Assembly (NCBI GenBank): GCA_040882845.1
Contig: JBBEAM010000007.1
Span: 124,001 to 188,000 of the forward strand
Direction of reading: 5' to 3'
DNA length: 64,000 nucleotides
Origin: JBBEAM01 sp040882845
GTDB taxonomy: Bacteria; Pseudomonadota; Alphaproteobacteria; Kiloniellales; DSM-21159
Shown here: positions 51,911-60,590 of the stretch, piece after piece
Layout: each line of letters starts with the position of its first letter
How positions within the stretch are numbered: position 1 is the first letter of the stretch
The notes under the pieces: model-generated
The model's database searches: none
What the model was told of the DNA's origin: nothing
What the model saw: the letters and a program-made list of their open reading frames with translations, nothing else
Program-made: the position numbers and the translations under genes

Positions 51911-51914
51911 TGGA

Positions 51915-53489
51915 TTAGAACACCTCGGCGACCCCGCCGCGCCGGGGGTCTCCGACCGCGCTCAGGCCGCCGTCGCGGCCGCGGCGCACCAGATGAACCC
52001 CGCCGAAGAAGAGGTTGCCCTGGGGCCAGAGCAGGGTCTCGCAGCCGAGATCCTGCAGTCCGGCCAGGCCGCTCTCCGAAAATCCGTCCTCGGCATTGGC
52101 CAGGCCGCGCTCGATGTGCAGCCGCGGCGCGGCGATGGCCTCTTCGGGCGGCATGGCGAAGTCGATCAGGTTGCTCAGCACCTGCAGGATCGCAGTGCGA
52201 ATGCGGTTGGAGCCGCCGGAGCCCAGCGCCGCGATGCCGCCGCCGGGCAGGCCGACGAGGCTCGGCGCCATCATCGATCCGATGCGCGTGCCCGGCGGCC
52301 AGGTGTGGAAGCCGCGCGGGTTGAGATCCTCCTCGCCCAGCATGTTGTTGAGGACGATTCCGGTGCCCGGCAGGGTGCGGCCGCAGCCCTCGCCGTTGGA
52401 CAGGGTCATCGCGGCGATGTTGCCGGCGCCGTCGGCGACGGAGATGTGGGTGGTGCCGCGCGCGGTGGTTGGACGCGCGCCGATCTCCGCCGCGTAGCGC
52501 CGCCGCAGCTCCGGATCGAGCAGCCACTGCGCCGCCGCCTCGGCTTCGTCGGCGCCCTCGGCTTCGTTGAGGCCGCTCTCGCCGCGCGCCCGCGCCGTCA
52601 GCTCCATCGCTTCGCCGAGCAGGCGCAGATGCTCCGGGCTGCCGAAATCTCCTGGCGCGAGGCTGCGCTCGGCCAGTAGCCCCAGCGCAAAGCAGATCAG
52701 CAGCCCTCCGGTGGAGGGCGGCGGGTTGGTTGCCAGCTCGGCGGTGCGGTAACGCTGGATCAGCGGGCGGCGGCGTTCGACCCGATAGCCTGCGAGATCG
52801 GCCTGGGTCAGCTGCCCGCCCTCCTGCTGCGACAGCGCGACCAGGGCCGCGCCCCAGGGGCCGGCATAGAGCAGCCGCTCCCCCTCCTCGGCAAGCGCCT
52901 CCAGGGCCTCGGCCAGGGCGGGATTGCGCAGCCGCTCGCCCTGGGTCAGCAGGCGGCCATCGCTGCCGCAGAGCAGCGCCTTGGTGTCGTCGTGGGCCGT
53001 GGCGATCGGCTCGACCACCTTGTGGATGAAGGCATCCCCGGCGCGCAGCTCGACGCCTTCGCGCGCCAGCCGCGCCGCCGGGGCGATCAGCCGGGCCATC
53101 GGCAGGCTGCCGAGATCGGCGTGGATGGCGAACAGCCCCTTGACTGCGCCGGGCACTGCCGCGGCGCCCAGGCCGATATGGAACTCCTGAGTCGCGGTGC
53201 CGAAGTCGGCCAGCACGGGATAGAAGGAAATCTCCTCGGCCCGACGTTTCTCGCGCGGCGTGTCGACGAAGAAGTCGTAGAGCCGGCGCTCGCCTTCGGC
53301 GGTCTGGGCAAGCAGGAAGCCGCCGCCGCCCAGCGAGGATAGCACCGGCTCGGCGACCGCCGCGGCGCAGAGCGCGGCGAGCACGGCGTCGAAGGCGGTG
53401 CCGCCGTCCTCCAGGATTTCGCGGGCCGCCGCCGCGGTAGCCGGATGGCCGCAGGCGACGGCGCCTGTGCCGTTCTTCCCACTGGACAT
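51915..53489 (-). CDS. Gamma-glutamyltransferase family protein
   Basis: 524 residues, Ntn-hydrolase precursor. ARGTTHISVADGAGNIAAMT carries the nucleophile Thr at the autocleavage site; GCGRTLPGTGIVLNNMLGEEDL and MAPSLVGLPGGGIAALGSGGSNRIRTAI follow. There is no signal peptide, unlike enteric GGT, so it may act in the cytoplasm on gamma-glutamyl compounds. It ends near the gcrA terminator and begins five bases after the amidase stop, so the two are an operon. Confidence 0.9.
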   Translation of the reverse strand: MSSGKNGTGAVACGHPATAAAAREILEDGGTAFDAVLAALCAAAVAEPVLSSLGGGGFLLAQTAEGERRLYDFFVDTPREKRRAEEISFYPVLADFGTATQEFHIGLGAAAVPGAVKGLFAIHADLGSLPMARLIAPAARLAREGVELRAGDAFIHKVVEPIATAHDDTKALLCGSDGRLLTQGERLRNPALAEALEALAEEGERLLYAGPWGAALVALSQQEGGQLTQADLAGYRVERRRPLIQRYRTAELATNPPPSTGGLLICFALGLLAERSLAPGDFGSPEHLRLLGEAMELTARARGESGLNEAEGADEAEAAAQWLLDPELRRRYAAEIGARPTTARGTTHISVADGAGNIAAMTLSNGEGCGRTLPGTGIVLNNMLGEEDLNPRGFHTWPPGTRIGSMMAPSLVGLPGGGIAALGSGGSNRIRTAILQVLSNLIDFAMPPEEAIAAPRLHIERGLANAEDGFSESGLAGLQDLGCETLLWPQGNLFFGGVHLVRRGRDGGLSAVGDPRRGGVAEVF

Positions 53490-53493
53490 CGCC

Positions 53494-54891
53494 CTAGGCG
53501 ATCTGCGGCAGGACCACCGGCGAGATCGTCTCGAAGGCGCGTGCGGCGCGCAGCACCAGGTCGTCGCGGTAGCGCGGCCCGACGATCTGCAGGCCCACGG
53601 GCAGGCCCTCGGAGGACAGTCCGCAGGGCATCGAAGCCGCCGGCTGCTGCGTCAGGTTGAAGGGGAGGGAAAAGGGTGTCCAGTCGACCCACTGCGCGCC
53701 GCCCTCGTGGTGCGGCGCTGGCATGCCGACCGGGAAAGCGGTCAGCGATAGCGCGGGAGTCAGCAGCAGATCATAGCTTTCGTGGAAGCGGCACATCGCC
53801 ACGGTGATCGCCTCGCGCAGCTTGGCTGCGTCGAGGTAAGCGTGCAGGCCGATCTGCTGACCGAGCTGGGCGATCTCCAGGAAACCCGGATCGAGCAGCG
53901 CGTGCTTGTCCGCCGGAATGCCGGCGACGACCTTTCCGGCGCCAGCGAACCACAGCGTTGCGAAAACCTCTGCATAGCGCTCCAGTCCTGGATCGGCCTC
54001 CTCGACGATCGCGCCCAGCTCCTCGAAGCGGCGCGCCGCCTTGGCGGTCAGGTCCGCGACTTCGGGGTCGACCCGCTTGCCGCCCAGGGTGGCGGAGTAG
54101 GCGACGCGCAGGCCTTCGATGCCGGCGTCGAGTCCCTGGGTGAAGTCCTGCTGGCTGTCCGGCAGGACATAGCAGTCGCGGCTGTCGGGCGCCGAGATCA
54201 CCGAGAGCATCAGCGCCGCGTCGTAGACCGAACGGGTCATCGGCCCGACATGGGCGATGGTGCCGTAGGGGCTGAGCGGATAGGCCGGCACCCGGCCGAA
54301 GGAGGGCTTATGGCCGACGATGCCGCAGAAGCTCGCCGGGATGCGGATCGAACCGCCGCCGTCGGTACCGATATGCAGCGCGCCCATCCCGGCCGCCGCC
54401 GCCGCGCCGGCGCCGCCGCTGGAGCCGCCCGGCGTGCGCTCCAGATTCCAGGGGTTGCGGGTGATGCCGCTCAGCGGCGAGTCGGTGACGCCCTTCCAGC
54501 CAAATTCCGGGGTGGTGGTCTTGCCCAGCACGATCGCCCCAGCCTCCTTCAGCCGCGCCGTGCAGGGCGCGTCCTCGGTCCAGGGACCATGCGGATCGGT
54601 GGTTTTCGAGCCGCGCAGCGTCGGCCAGCCCTCGGTCAGAATGATGTCCTTGATGGTCACCGGCACGCCATCCAGCGGCCCTAGCGTGTCACCCGTCTTC
54701 CAGCGCTTGGCGCTGGCCTCGGCAGCGCTCCGCGCGCCAGCATGGTCGACCAGCATGAAGGCGTTCAGCTTGGGATTGAGCGCGTCGATCCGCGCCAGCG
54801 TGGCGTCGACGGCATCGACCGGCGAGGGGCCGCCGCTCCGGTAGCCTTGCAGCAGCTCCTGAGCGGTCGAGTGCGCGAGGCTTTCGGTCAT
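53494..54891 (-). CDS. Amidase signature family protein
   Basis: 465 residues. GVPVTIKDIILTEGWPTLRGS holds the catalytic Lys, and TPGGSSGGAGAAAAAGMGALHIGTDGGGSIRIPASFCG the cis-Ser and nucleophile Ser. Full length for the family. Hydrolyses an amide to acid and ammonia; substrate unknown. GGAG before ATG 54891; the in-frame start at 54939 lacks one. Upstream of gamma-glutamyltransferase and divergent from an MFS carrier. Confidence 0.9.
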   Translation of the reverse strand: MTESLAHSTAQELLQGYRSGGPSPVDAVDATLARIDALNPKLNAFMLVDHAGARSAAEASAKRWKTGDTLGPLDGVPVTIKDIILTEGWPTLRGSKTTDPHGPWTEDAPCTARLKEAGAIVLGKTTTPEFGWKGVTDSPLSGITRNPWNLERTPGGSSGGAGAAAAAGMGALHIGTDGGGSIRIPASFCGIVGHKPSFGRVPAYPLSPYGTIAHVGPMTRSVYDAALMLSVISAPDSRDCYVLPDSQQDFTQGLDAGIEGLRVAYSATLGGKRVDPEVADLTAKAARRFEELGAIVEEADPGLERYAEVFATLWFAGAGKVVAGIPADKHALLDPGFLEIAQLGQQIGLHAYLDAAKLREAITVAMCRFHESYDLLLTPALSLTAFPVGMPAPHHEGGAQWVDWTPFSLPFNLTQQPAASMPCGLSSEGLPVGLQIVGPRYRDDLVLRAARAFETISPVVLPQIA

Positions 54892-55082
54892 GCGGGGGCT
54901 CCATTGCAGGGACGACGGCAGAGGCGGAAGTTCTGGCACGGCCCCTCTGGGCTGTCGAGAGGCTGTCGCGCCGCGTCCTGCGCAGGGATCTTGCCGGAGA
55001 CGTTGCCGATCTTACCGAAGACGTTGACGTAGACAGCCGGTCTTGCCGCGTCTAAAGCCCCTTCTCCGAATCGGAGACAGCC

Positions 55083-56249
55083 ATGAGCGACACCCCCCTC
55101 ACGCTGACCGCGAGTCAGCGGCGGCGCAGCCTTGCCGCCTTGATCGTCCATATGACGGCGATCGGCCTGTTCATGGGCGTATCCTTTCCGCTGACCGCGC
55201 TGTTCCTCGAGGGGCGCGGCTATTCCTCCCTGGTGATCGGCGTTGTTGCCGCCATGGGGCCGCTCGCCATCGGTAGCTCGATGATCCTGGCGCCGCGCCT
55301 GGTCGGGCGGCTCGGGGCGGTGACCACGATCTACTGCGGCCTCGGCCTCGGCATCTGCTGTGTGGTGCTGCTGCCGGTGTTTCCCAATCCCTGGGCCTGG
55401 TGCGTGCTGTGGTTCTTCGCCGCCGCCGGGCTTGGCCTGCCCTGGCTGATCAGCGAGACCTGGATCAACACCATCGTCGAGAGCGGAAGCCGGGGGCGGA
55501 TTCTGGCGATCTACGCCGTCAGCCTGTTCTCTGGCATGGCGCTCGGCCCCTTGGTGCTGGATGCGACGGGGACCGACGACTGGCGGCCCTTCGCCGCGGC
55601 TGCGCTGGCGCTGGTCTTCTCGGGTCTGCCGCTGATCGCCGCCTGGGGCCTGGCGCCGGAGATCTCGCCGCGCCACAGCCTGCCACTGCTGGCGGTGATC
55701 CGCGCCGCGCCGGTGGTGTTCGGGGCGGCCTGCATCGCCGGCTTCAGCGAGGTCACCTTCTATACCTTCTCCACACTCTACGGCATTCGCGGCGGGTTGG
55801 ACGAAAGCGAGGCCCTGCGCGCGCTGACGGTCTTCCTGCTGGGGGGCATCTTCCTGCAGTATCCGCTCGGCTGGCTGTCCGACCACTGGGACCGCAAACG
55901 CACCCTGCAGGCGATGGCGGCGCTGACCTGCGGGCTCTGTCTGCTGCTGCCCTGGAGCGTCGCTAGCCCAGTGATCTTCGCGGCGACGCTGTTCCTGATC
56001 GGCGGCGGCGTGCTTGGTTTCTACACCCTGGGTCTTGCGCTGCTCGGCCAGTCCTTCCGGCCGCAGGACTTCGCCGTCGCCAACGCCGGTTTCATCATCT
56101 TCTACGAGATCGGTTCGGCCAGCGGGCCGCTGCTCACCGGCATGGCCATGGATATCTGGAACCCGCATGGCTTCATCGCCGTACCGGCGGCGATCTGCGG
56201 GCTCTTCGCGCTGATCGCTTTCCTGCTGCTGCGCCGCCGCCGCGCCTGA
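55083..56249 (+). CDS. MFS transporter, YcaD-like
   Basis: 388 residues, 12 spans. HMTAIGLFMGVSFPLTALFLEGRGYSSLVIGVVAAMGPLAIGSSM is the first pair; the cytosolic loop between spans 8-9 is LGWLSDHWDRKRTL (motif-A variant). Probable uptake of a small polar compound, perhaps the amidase substrate. Divergent from the amidase with a 191-bp gap that holds two AGACGTTGNCG repeats (55000-55031). Confidence 0.88.
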   Translation: MSDTPLTLTASQRRRSLAALIVHMTAIGLFMGVSFPLTALFLEGRGYSSLVIGVVAAMGPLAIGSSMILAPRLVGRLGAVTTIYCGLGLGICCVVLLPVFPNPWAWCVLWFFAAAGLGLPWLISETWINTIVESGSRGRILAIYAVSLFSGMALGPLVLDATGTDDWRPFAAAALALVFSGLPLIAAWGLAPEISPRHSLPLLAVIRAAPVVFGAACIAGFSEVTFYTFSTLYGIRGGLDESEALRALTVFLLGGIFLQYPLGWLSDHWDRKRTLQAMAALTCGLCLLLPWSVASPVIFAATLFLIGGGVLGFYTLGLALLGQSFRPQDFAVANAGFIIFYEIGSASGPLLTGMAMDIWNPHGFIAVPAAICGLFALIAFLLLRRRRA

Positions 56250-56302
56250 TTGCAGCCATATTTTCCGGCGATCCTGAACCTCTCATGCGAGGAGGGAACA
56301 CC

Positions 56303-56575
56303 ATGCGCTCCGTGATACTGGCAGGCGCCGCCGCCGTCTTTCTCTTGAGCCCGGCCGGTAGCGCCCTCGGCGAAGACAAGACTCCCGAACGCGACTTCGA
56401 GGAGCAGGCCCGCCAAGGGCTGGAAAGCCTGATGCTGGCGCTGGAAAGCTTCATCCAAGCCATTCCCCAGTACGAGATGCCGGAGATTCTCGACAACGGC
56501 GACATCATCATCCGCCGGGTCCATCCCGGGGATTCGCCGGAGAGTCCCGAAGAAGAGGACTCCAAGCAGATTTAG
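56303..56575 (+). CDS. Secreted small protein, 90 residues
   Basis: Signal peptide 1-24 (SVILAGAAAVFLLSPAGSALG). The mature part is acidic with an amphipathic helix (FEEQARQGLESLMLALESFIQAIPQYEMPEI) and the conserved-looking LDNGDIIIRRVHP, ending in a Pro/Glu tail. GGAGGGAACACC before ATG 56303. I recognise this as a small periplasmic type seen in Alphaproteobacteria, but its function is unknown. Confidence 0.8.
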   Translation: MRSVILAGAAAVFLLSPAGSALGEDKTPERDFEEQARQGLESLMLALESFIQAIPQYEMPEILDNGDIIIRRVHPGDSPESPEEEDSKQI

Positions 56576-56579
56576 GGCT

Positions 56580-56882
56580 TCAGCCGAGCAGCGCGCGCAG
56601 CGCCACCACGGCGAGGCAGCCGCCGGCCACGGCGAGGATCAGCGGCAGGCGCAGCGCCAGCAGGACGGTCAGGACAGCCGCGGCGGTTTCCGCCGGGCCG
56701 GTCGCCAGCGCCATCGGCGCGATGATCGCCGTCAGCACCGCACCGGGCACAGCCTCCAGCGCGCCGGCCAGGCGGCCGCCGACCGCGCGATGGCGGACCA
56801 GCCAGAATCCGAGGAAGCGGGTCGCGTAGGTCGCCACGGCCATCGCCGCGATCGCCGCGAAGACCAGAGGATCAACCGACAT
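56580..56882 (-). CDS. azlD: AzlD-family branched-chain amino acid exporter small subunit
   Basis: 100 residues, about four spans: FAAIAAMAVATYATRFLGFWLVRH, then GALEAVPGAVLTAIIAPMAL. Partner of AzlC; overlaps the azlC end by 11 bases. The pair exports branched-chain amino acids or analogues. Confidence 0.88.
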   Translation of the reverse strand: MSVDPLVFAAIAAMAVATYATRFLGFWLVRHRAVGGRLAGALEAVPGAVLTAIIAPMALATGPAETAAAVLTVLLALRLPLILAVAGGCLAVVALRALLG

Positions 56883-57588
56883 CGCCGGCCTCCGGGTCTT
56901 GCGGCGGGGCCTGCAGGGCGCCGGCCAGGCTGCCGGCCAGCCCGCCCAGGGCGATGTACCAGACGCCGGGCAGCAGCAGGTAGCCGGCGGCCGCGACGGC
57001 GGCGCTGGCCAGCCACGGCCAGAGGCTGCGCTGACCCTTCCAGAGGCCGACCAGCAGCGTGAGGAAGACGGCGGTGAAGGCAAAGTCGAGGCCGTAGCGT
57101 GCCGGATCGTCGAGCGCTCCGCCGAAGATCGCGCCCAACGTCGAGGAGGCGATGAAGGAAGCGTAGAGCGGCAAGGCCAGCCCGGCGTAGTAGGCTGGAG
57201 TCAGCGGCTCCTGTGCGGCGCGGCGCAGGGCGAAGGCCCAGTTCTCGTCGGCCATGAAGAACAGCGCCAGGTAGGCGAGGGGCCGCGGCCAGTGCCGGAT
57301 CTCCGGTGCGAGGGCGGCGCCCATCAGCACATGGCGCAGGTTGACCATCAGCGCGGTCGCGCCGAGCAGAAGGATCAACGGCGGCGCGGTCCAGATCTCG
57401 ATGGCGACGAACTGCGAGGCGCCGGCGAAGACCGTCGCGCTCATCAAGGCGATCTCCAGAGGGGACAGTCCCTTCTGTACCGCCAGAGTGCCGAGCAGCA
57501 GGCCGAAGGGCACCACCGCCACCACCAGCGGCAGGATCATCAGAAATCCGGCGGCAAAACCGTCCTCCGCGACGCGGCGCGCGGACAT
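56872..57588 (-). CDS. azlC: AzlC-family branched-chain amino acid exporter large subunit
   Basis: 238 residues with five or more spans. GFLMILPLVVAVVPFGLLLGTLAVQKGLSPLEIALMSATVFAGASQFVAIEIW and LRHVLMGAALAPEIRHWPRPLAYLALFFMADENWAF are family landmarks. Upstream of azlD in the same operon; divergent from an amidase across a 174-bp gap. Confidence 0.92.
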   Translation of the reverse strand: MSARRVAEDGFAAGFLMILPLVVAVVPFGLLLGTLAVQKGLSPLEIALMSATVFAGASQFVAIEIWTAPPLILLLGATALMVNLRHVLMGAALAPEIRHWPRPLAYLALFFMADENWAFALRRAAQEPLTPAYYAGLALPLYASFIASSTLGAIFGGALDDPARYGLDFAFTAVFLTLLVGLWKGQRSLWPWLASAAVAAAGYLLLPGVWYIALGGLAGSLAGALQAPPQDPEAGDVG

Positions 57589-57762
57589 CCTCGCCTCCTC
57601 TCAAAAGCTGACAACGCTGGAGTAGGGTTTACGCGGGCGGGCTGGGGCGATGAAAGCAGGATATTGTCGCCCTGCAATTCGCGCTTCTTATGCTTGCGCT
57701 TGCGCCGGTCGCCGCCATCGCCTATGGCCAGCGGGCGGTTTCTCGCGAGGAAGGATCGGAGC

Positions 57763-58959
57763 ATGCAGGATTCCCTCGGCGCCTTCCTGCCCGGCGCGCC
57801 GGTGCAGATCCAGGGCGCACCCAGCGGTCCGCTGCGGGGCATGAGCCTGGCGGTCAAGGACATCTACGACCTCGCCGGCGCCCTCACCGGCTGCGGCAAC
57901 CCCGACTGGGCCCGGACCCACGCACCCGCCGAGACCACGGCGCCGCTGGTGCAGAAACTTCTCGACGCCGGCGCCGAGGTGGCGGGCAAGACGATCACCG
58001 ACGAGCTGGCCTACAGCCTCAACGGTCAGAACTTTCATTACGGCACCCCGGCCAACGTCAACGCGCCGGGGCGGATTCCCGGCGGCTCCTCCTGCGGCTC
58101 GGCGGCCGCGGTGGCCGGGGGGCTGGTGGATACGGCCTTGGGCAGCGACACCGGCGGATCGATCCGCATCCCCGCCAGCTACTGCGGGCTCTATGGCCTG
58201 CGCCCGACCCACGGGCTGCTGAGTCTGGAGGGGGTGATGCCGCTCGCCCCCAGCTTCGACACCGCCGGCTGGTTCGCCCGCGATCCCGAGACCCTGCTGC
58301 GGGTCGGACAGGTGCTGTTCTCAGGGGTTCGCGAAGTTCGCAGCGACTGGTCGCCCGCCCGGCTGCTTGTGGTCTCGGATGCCTTTGCGCTCGCGCGGCG
58401 GTCGGCGCGCAATGCCCTGGCACCCTACGTCACCGCGCTGCAACGGTTCGTCGCGCCGGGCGAAAGCGTGCTGCTGGGTGAGCCCGGCGGTGGCCTGGAA
58501 GCCTGGATGCTGCGCTTTCGCCTGCTGCAGGGACTGGAAATCCGCGCCGTTCACGGCGCCTGGATTGCCGAAACCCGGCCGAAGTTCGGACCCGAGGTGC
58601 AGGAGCGTTTCGACTGGGTGATGAGCCTCGACGCCGGGGAAGCCGATGCCGCCGCCGCGGCCCGCGAGGAGCTGCGTCGGCGGGCGCTGGATCTGCTCGG
58701 CGGGGACAGTCTGCTCTGTCTGCCGACGGCACCGGACATCGCGCCGCTGACCAGCTCTACCGCCGAAGACCTGCGCGATCACCGCAGCCGGGTGCTCAGC
58801 CTGACCTGCCTGGCCGGACTCACCGGGCTGCCGCAGGTCACCCTGCCGCTCGCCTCTGTCTCTGGCTGTCCGCTGGGGCTGTCGCTGATCGGGCCGCCTG
58901 GGAGCGATCTCGGCCTCTTGAAGCTGGCGGTGCGCTTTTCCCGGCTTCAGGTCTCGTAG
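57763..58959 (+). CDS. Amidase signature family protein, short form
   Basis: 398 residues. GMSLAVKDIYDLAGALTGCGN (Lys), GRIPGGSSCGSAAAVAGGLVDTALGSDTGGSIRIPASYCG (Ser pair), full active site. It is shorter than the first amidase, with a trimmed C-terminal loop. GGAAGGATCGGAGC precedes ATG 57763. Resembles small aryl- or indole-acetamide amidases, but the substrate is not clear. Converges on apt with 13 bp overlap. Confidence 0.88.
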   Translation: MQDSLGAFLPGAPVQIQGAPSGPLRGMSLAVKDIYDLAGALTGCGNPDWARTHAPAETTAPLVQKLLDAGAEVAGKTITDELAYSLNGQNFHYGTPANVNAPGRIPGGSSCGSAAAVAGGLVDTALGSDTGGSIRIPASYCGLYGLRPTHGLLSLEGVMPLAPSFDTAGWFARDPETLLRVGQVLFSGVREVRSDWSPARLLVVSDAFALARRSARNALAPYVTALQRFVAPGESVLLGEPGGGLEAWMLRFRLLQGLEIRAVHGAWIAETRPKFGPEVQERFDWVMSLDAGEADAAAAAREELRRRALDLLGGDSLLCLPTAPDIAPLTSSTAEDLRDHRSRVLSLTCLAGLTGLPQVTLPLASVSGCPLGLSLIGPPGSDLGLLKLAVRFSRLQVS

Positions 58960-59462
58960 ACGATCAGCGAGGAGACCGGGATGTCGAGACGCTTGCGCCC
59001 CTCGAGGAAGGCGAGCTCAATGATGCAGGCGCCGCCGGTGACCTCGGCGCCGCAGGCGCGCAGCAGCCCGACCGCCGCGGACATCGTGCCGCCGGTCGCC
59101 AGCAGGTCGTCCATCACCACCACTTTCTGCCCCGGCTTCACGGCGTCGGTCTGCACTTCGATGCTGTCCTCGCCGTACTCCAGATCGTAGGTAAATTTGC
59201 GGGTATCTCCGGGCAGCTTGCCCTGCTTGCGGATCATGAAGAACCCCAGGCCGAGACGCAGCGCCAGCGGCGCCGCGGTCAGGAAGCCGCGGGACTCGAT
59301 GCCGCAGAGCATGTCCGGCTTGTGCGGCGCGACGGCCTCGGCGAGCTGTTCCACCGTCGCCTCCCAGGCCTTGGCGTCCATCAGCAGGGTCGAGATGTCG
59401 TAGAACAGGATCCCAGGCTTGGGGAAGTCCGGCACGCTGCGGATATGGTCTTTCAGGTTCAT
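58947..59462 (-). CDS. apt: Adenine phosphoribosyltransferase
   Basis: 171 residues. Makes AMP from adenine and PRPP in salvage. VVVMDDLLATGGTMSAAVGLL is the PRPP loop; LCGIESRGFLTAAPLALRLGLGFFMIRKQGKLPGDT is the adenine/pyrophosphate region. Standard length and N-terminus (IRSVPDFPKPGILFYDISTLL). Confidence 0.96.
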   Translation of the reverse strand: MNLKDHIRSVPDFPKPGILFYDISTLLMDAKAWEATVEQLAEAVAPHKPDMLCGIESRGFLTAAPLALRLGLGFFMIRKQGKLPGDTRKFTYDLEYGEDSIEVQTDAVKPGQKVVVMDDLLATGGTMSAAVGLLRACGAEVTGGACIIELAFLEGRKRLDIPVSSLIVYET

Positions 59463-59558
59463 CGGGGCTCGGGAGTTGTCAGGACGGGTCGGACCCCATG
59501 CTAGACGGCCAGATGCAGCGATACAATTCGGCTTTGGCCAGGGTTCCCGCTACGGCCA

Positions 59559-60452
59559 TCACCCGGGCATAACCAGACCTGCGTTCCGCTCCACGAAGGC
59601 GGCGAAGTCCTGACAGATCATCGAGGATCTGTGGTTTCGCGGCAGGGCGAGCGCCAGACTCCAAGAGATTTCCGGTTCGAATCGCCGGAATGCGATGCGC
59701 GGATTGCTAATGTCCTCGGCCAGGCAGGGATCGACGATGGTGCAGCCGGCGCCACTGGCGACGAAGGCGCAGAGTGCATGCTGCGTGCGCGCTTCGAGGT
59801 GAATGTCGCGCTTGATGCCGGCATCGTCGAAAGCGCGGTCGATCACCGACCGGAAGGGCGTTCCCGAGACCAGGGATATGAAACGCTGTCCTTCCAAATC
59901 CTCCGGCCTGATCGAAGCCCGTTCGGCCAAGGGATGATCCGAAGGAACCGCGCAGACGGCCCGCCGGCTTCCCAGAGGAAGCAGGGTTAGTTCGGGATGG
60001 GACATCGGAAGCACTACCAGACCGAGATCGTACCAGGTCAAGGCGACCCACTCGGCGACGCGCGTCGAAGGGCCGATGTCGATCTCGATAGCGATATCGG
60101 GATTGGCCGCATGGTATGCGGCGGCAAGGCGCGGCAGCAGGCCTTCGGCGTAAACCGTCTCGCAGATGATGCGGAGCTGGCCGCGCCGCAATCCGCGCAC
60201 GGCCTGCGCCGCATCGTTCAACCGCTCCAAACCGGAAAAGGCGAGCTCGGCCTCCTGGTGCAGGAGCTCGGCTTCGGGAGTCGGGATCAGCCGGCCTTTG
60301 TCGCGCGCGAACAACGCAACCCCGAGATCGGCCTCCAGGTCCGCGAGCAAGCGGCTGACTGCAGGCTGCGAAATGTGCATCGCGTGGCCGGCCCGCGTGA
60401 CCGAGCCCTCGGCCATCACCGCGCGAAAGGCTTGAAGCCGCCGGAAATTCAC
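59559..60452 (-). CDS. LysR-family transcriptional regulator
   Basis: 297 residues. HTH: LQAFRAVMAEGSVTRAGHAMHISQPAVSRLLADLEADLGVALFARDKGRLIPT. Effector domain follows (LRIICETVYAEGLLPRLAAAYHAANPDIAIEIDIGPS). Divergent from the Tat-exported binding protein, with a LysR-type dyad between. Probably activates that gene and represses itself; ligand unknown. Confidence 0.93.
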   Translation of the reverse strand: MNFRRLQAFRAVMAEGSVTRAGHAMHISQPAVSRLLADLEADLGVALFARDKGRLIPTPEAELLHQEAELAFSGLERLNDAAQAVRGLRRGQLRIICETVYAEGLLPRLAAAYHAANPDIAIEIDIGPSTRVAEWVALTWYDLGLVVLPMSHPELTLLPLGSRRAVCAVPSDHPLAERASIRPEDLEGQRFISLVSGTPFRSVIDRAFDDAGIKRDIHLEARTQHALCAFVASGAGCTIVDPCLAEDISNPRIAFRRFEPEISWSLALALPRNHRSSMICQDFAAFVERNAGLVMPG

Positions 60453-60460
60453 GTGGTCCT

Positions 60461-60518
60461 ATCCCATAACATTTTGGCATGGACTCACATTTTAATCCGA
60501 TTTGACTGCGGTATGCCA
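60461..60518. promoter_or_regulatory. LysR-type binding region
   Basis: ATCCCATAACATTTTGGCAT at 60461-60480 is an imperfect dyad of the form AT-CCA-AA--TT-TGG-AT. A second half-site ATGCCA at 60513-60518 mirrors TGGCAT at 60475-60480. It lies 9 bases before the LysR gene and 110 before the binding-protein gene. AT-rich relative to neighbours. Confidence 0.6.
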
Positions 60519-60590
60519 GAAGTCGCAGCCTGGTTTTCTGGGAATTTCAAACTGCCATCATGCATAAGTAGATGGCATTGGGAGGCAAGA

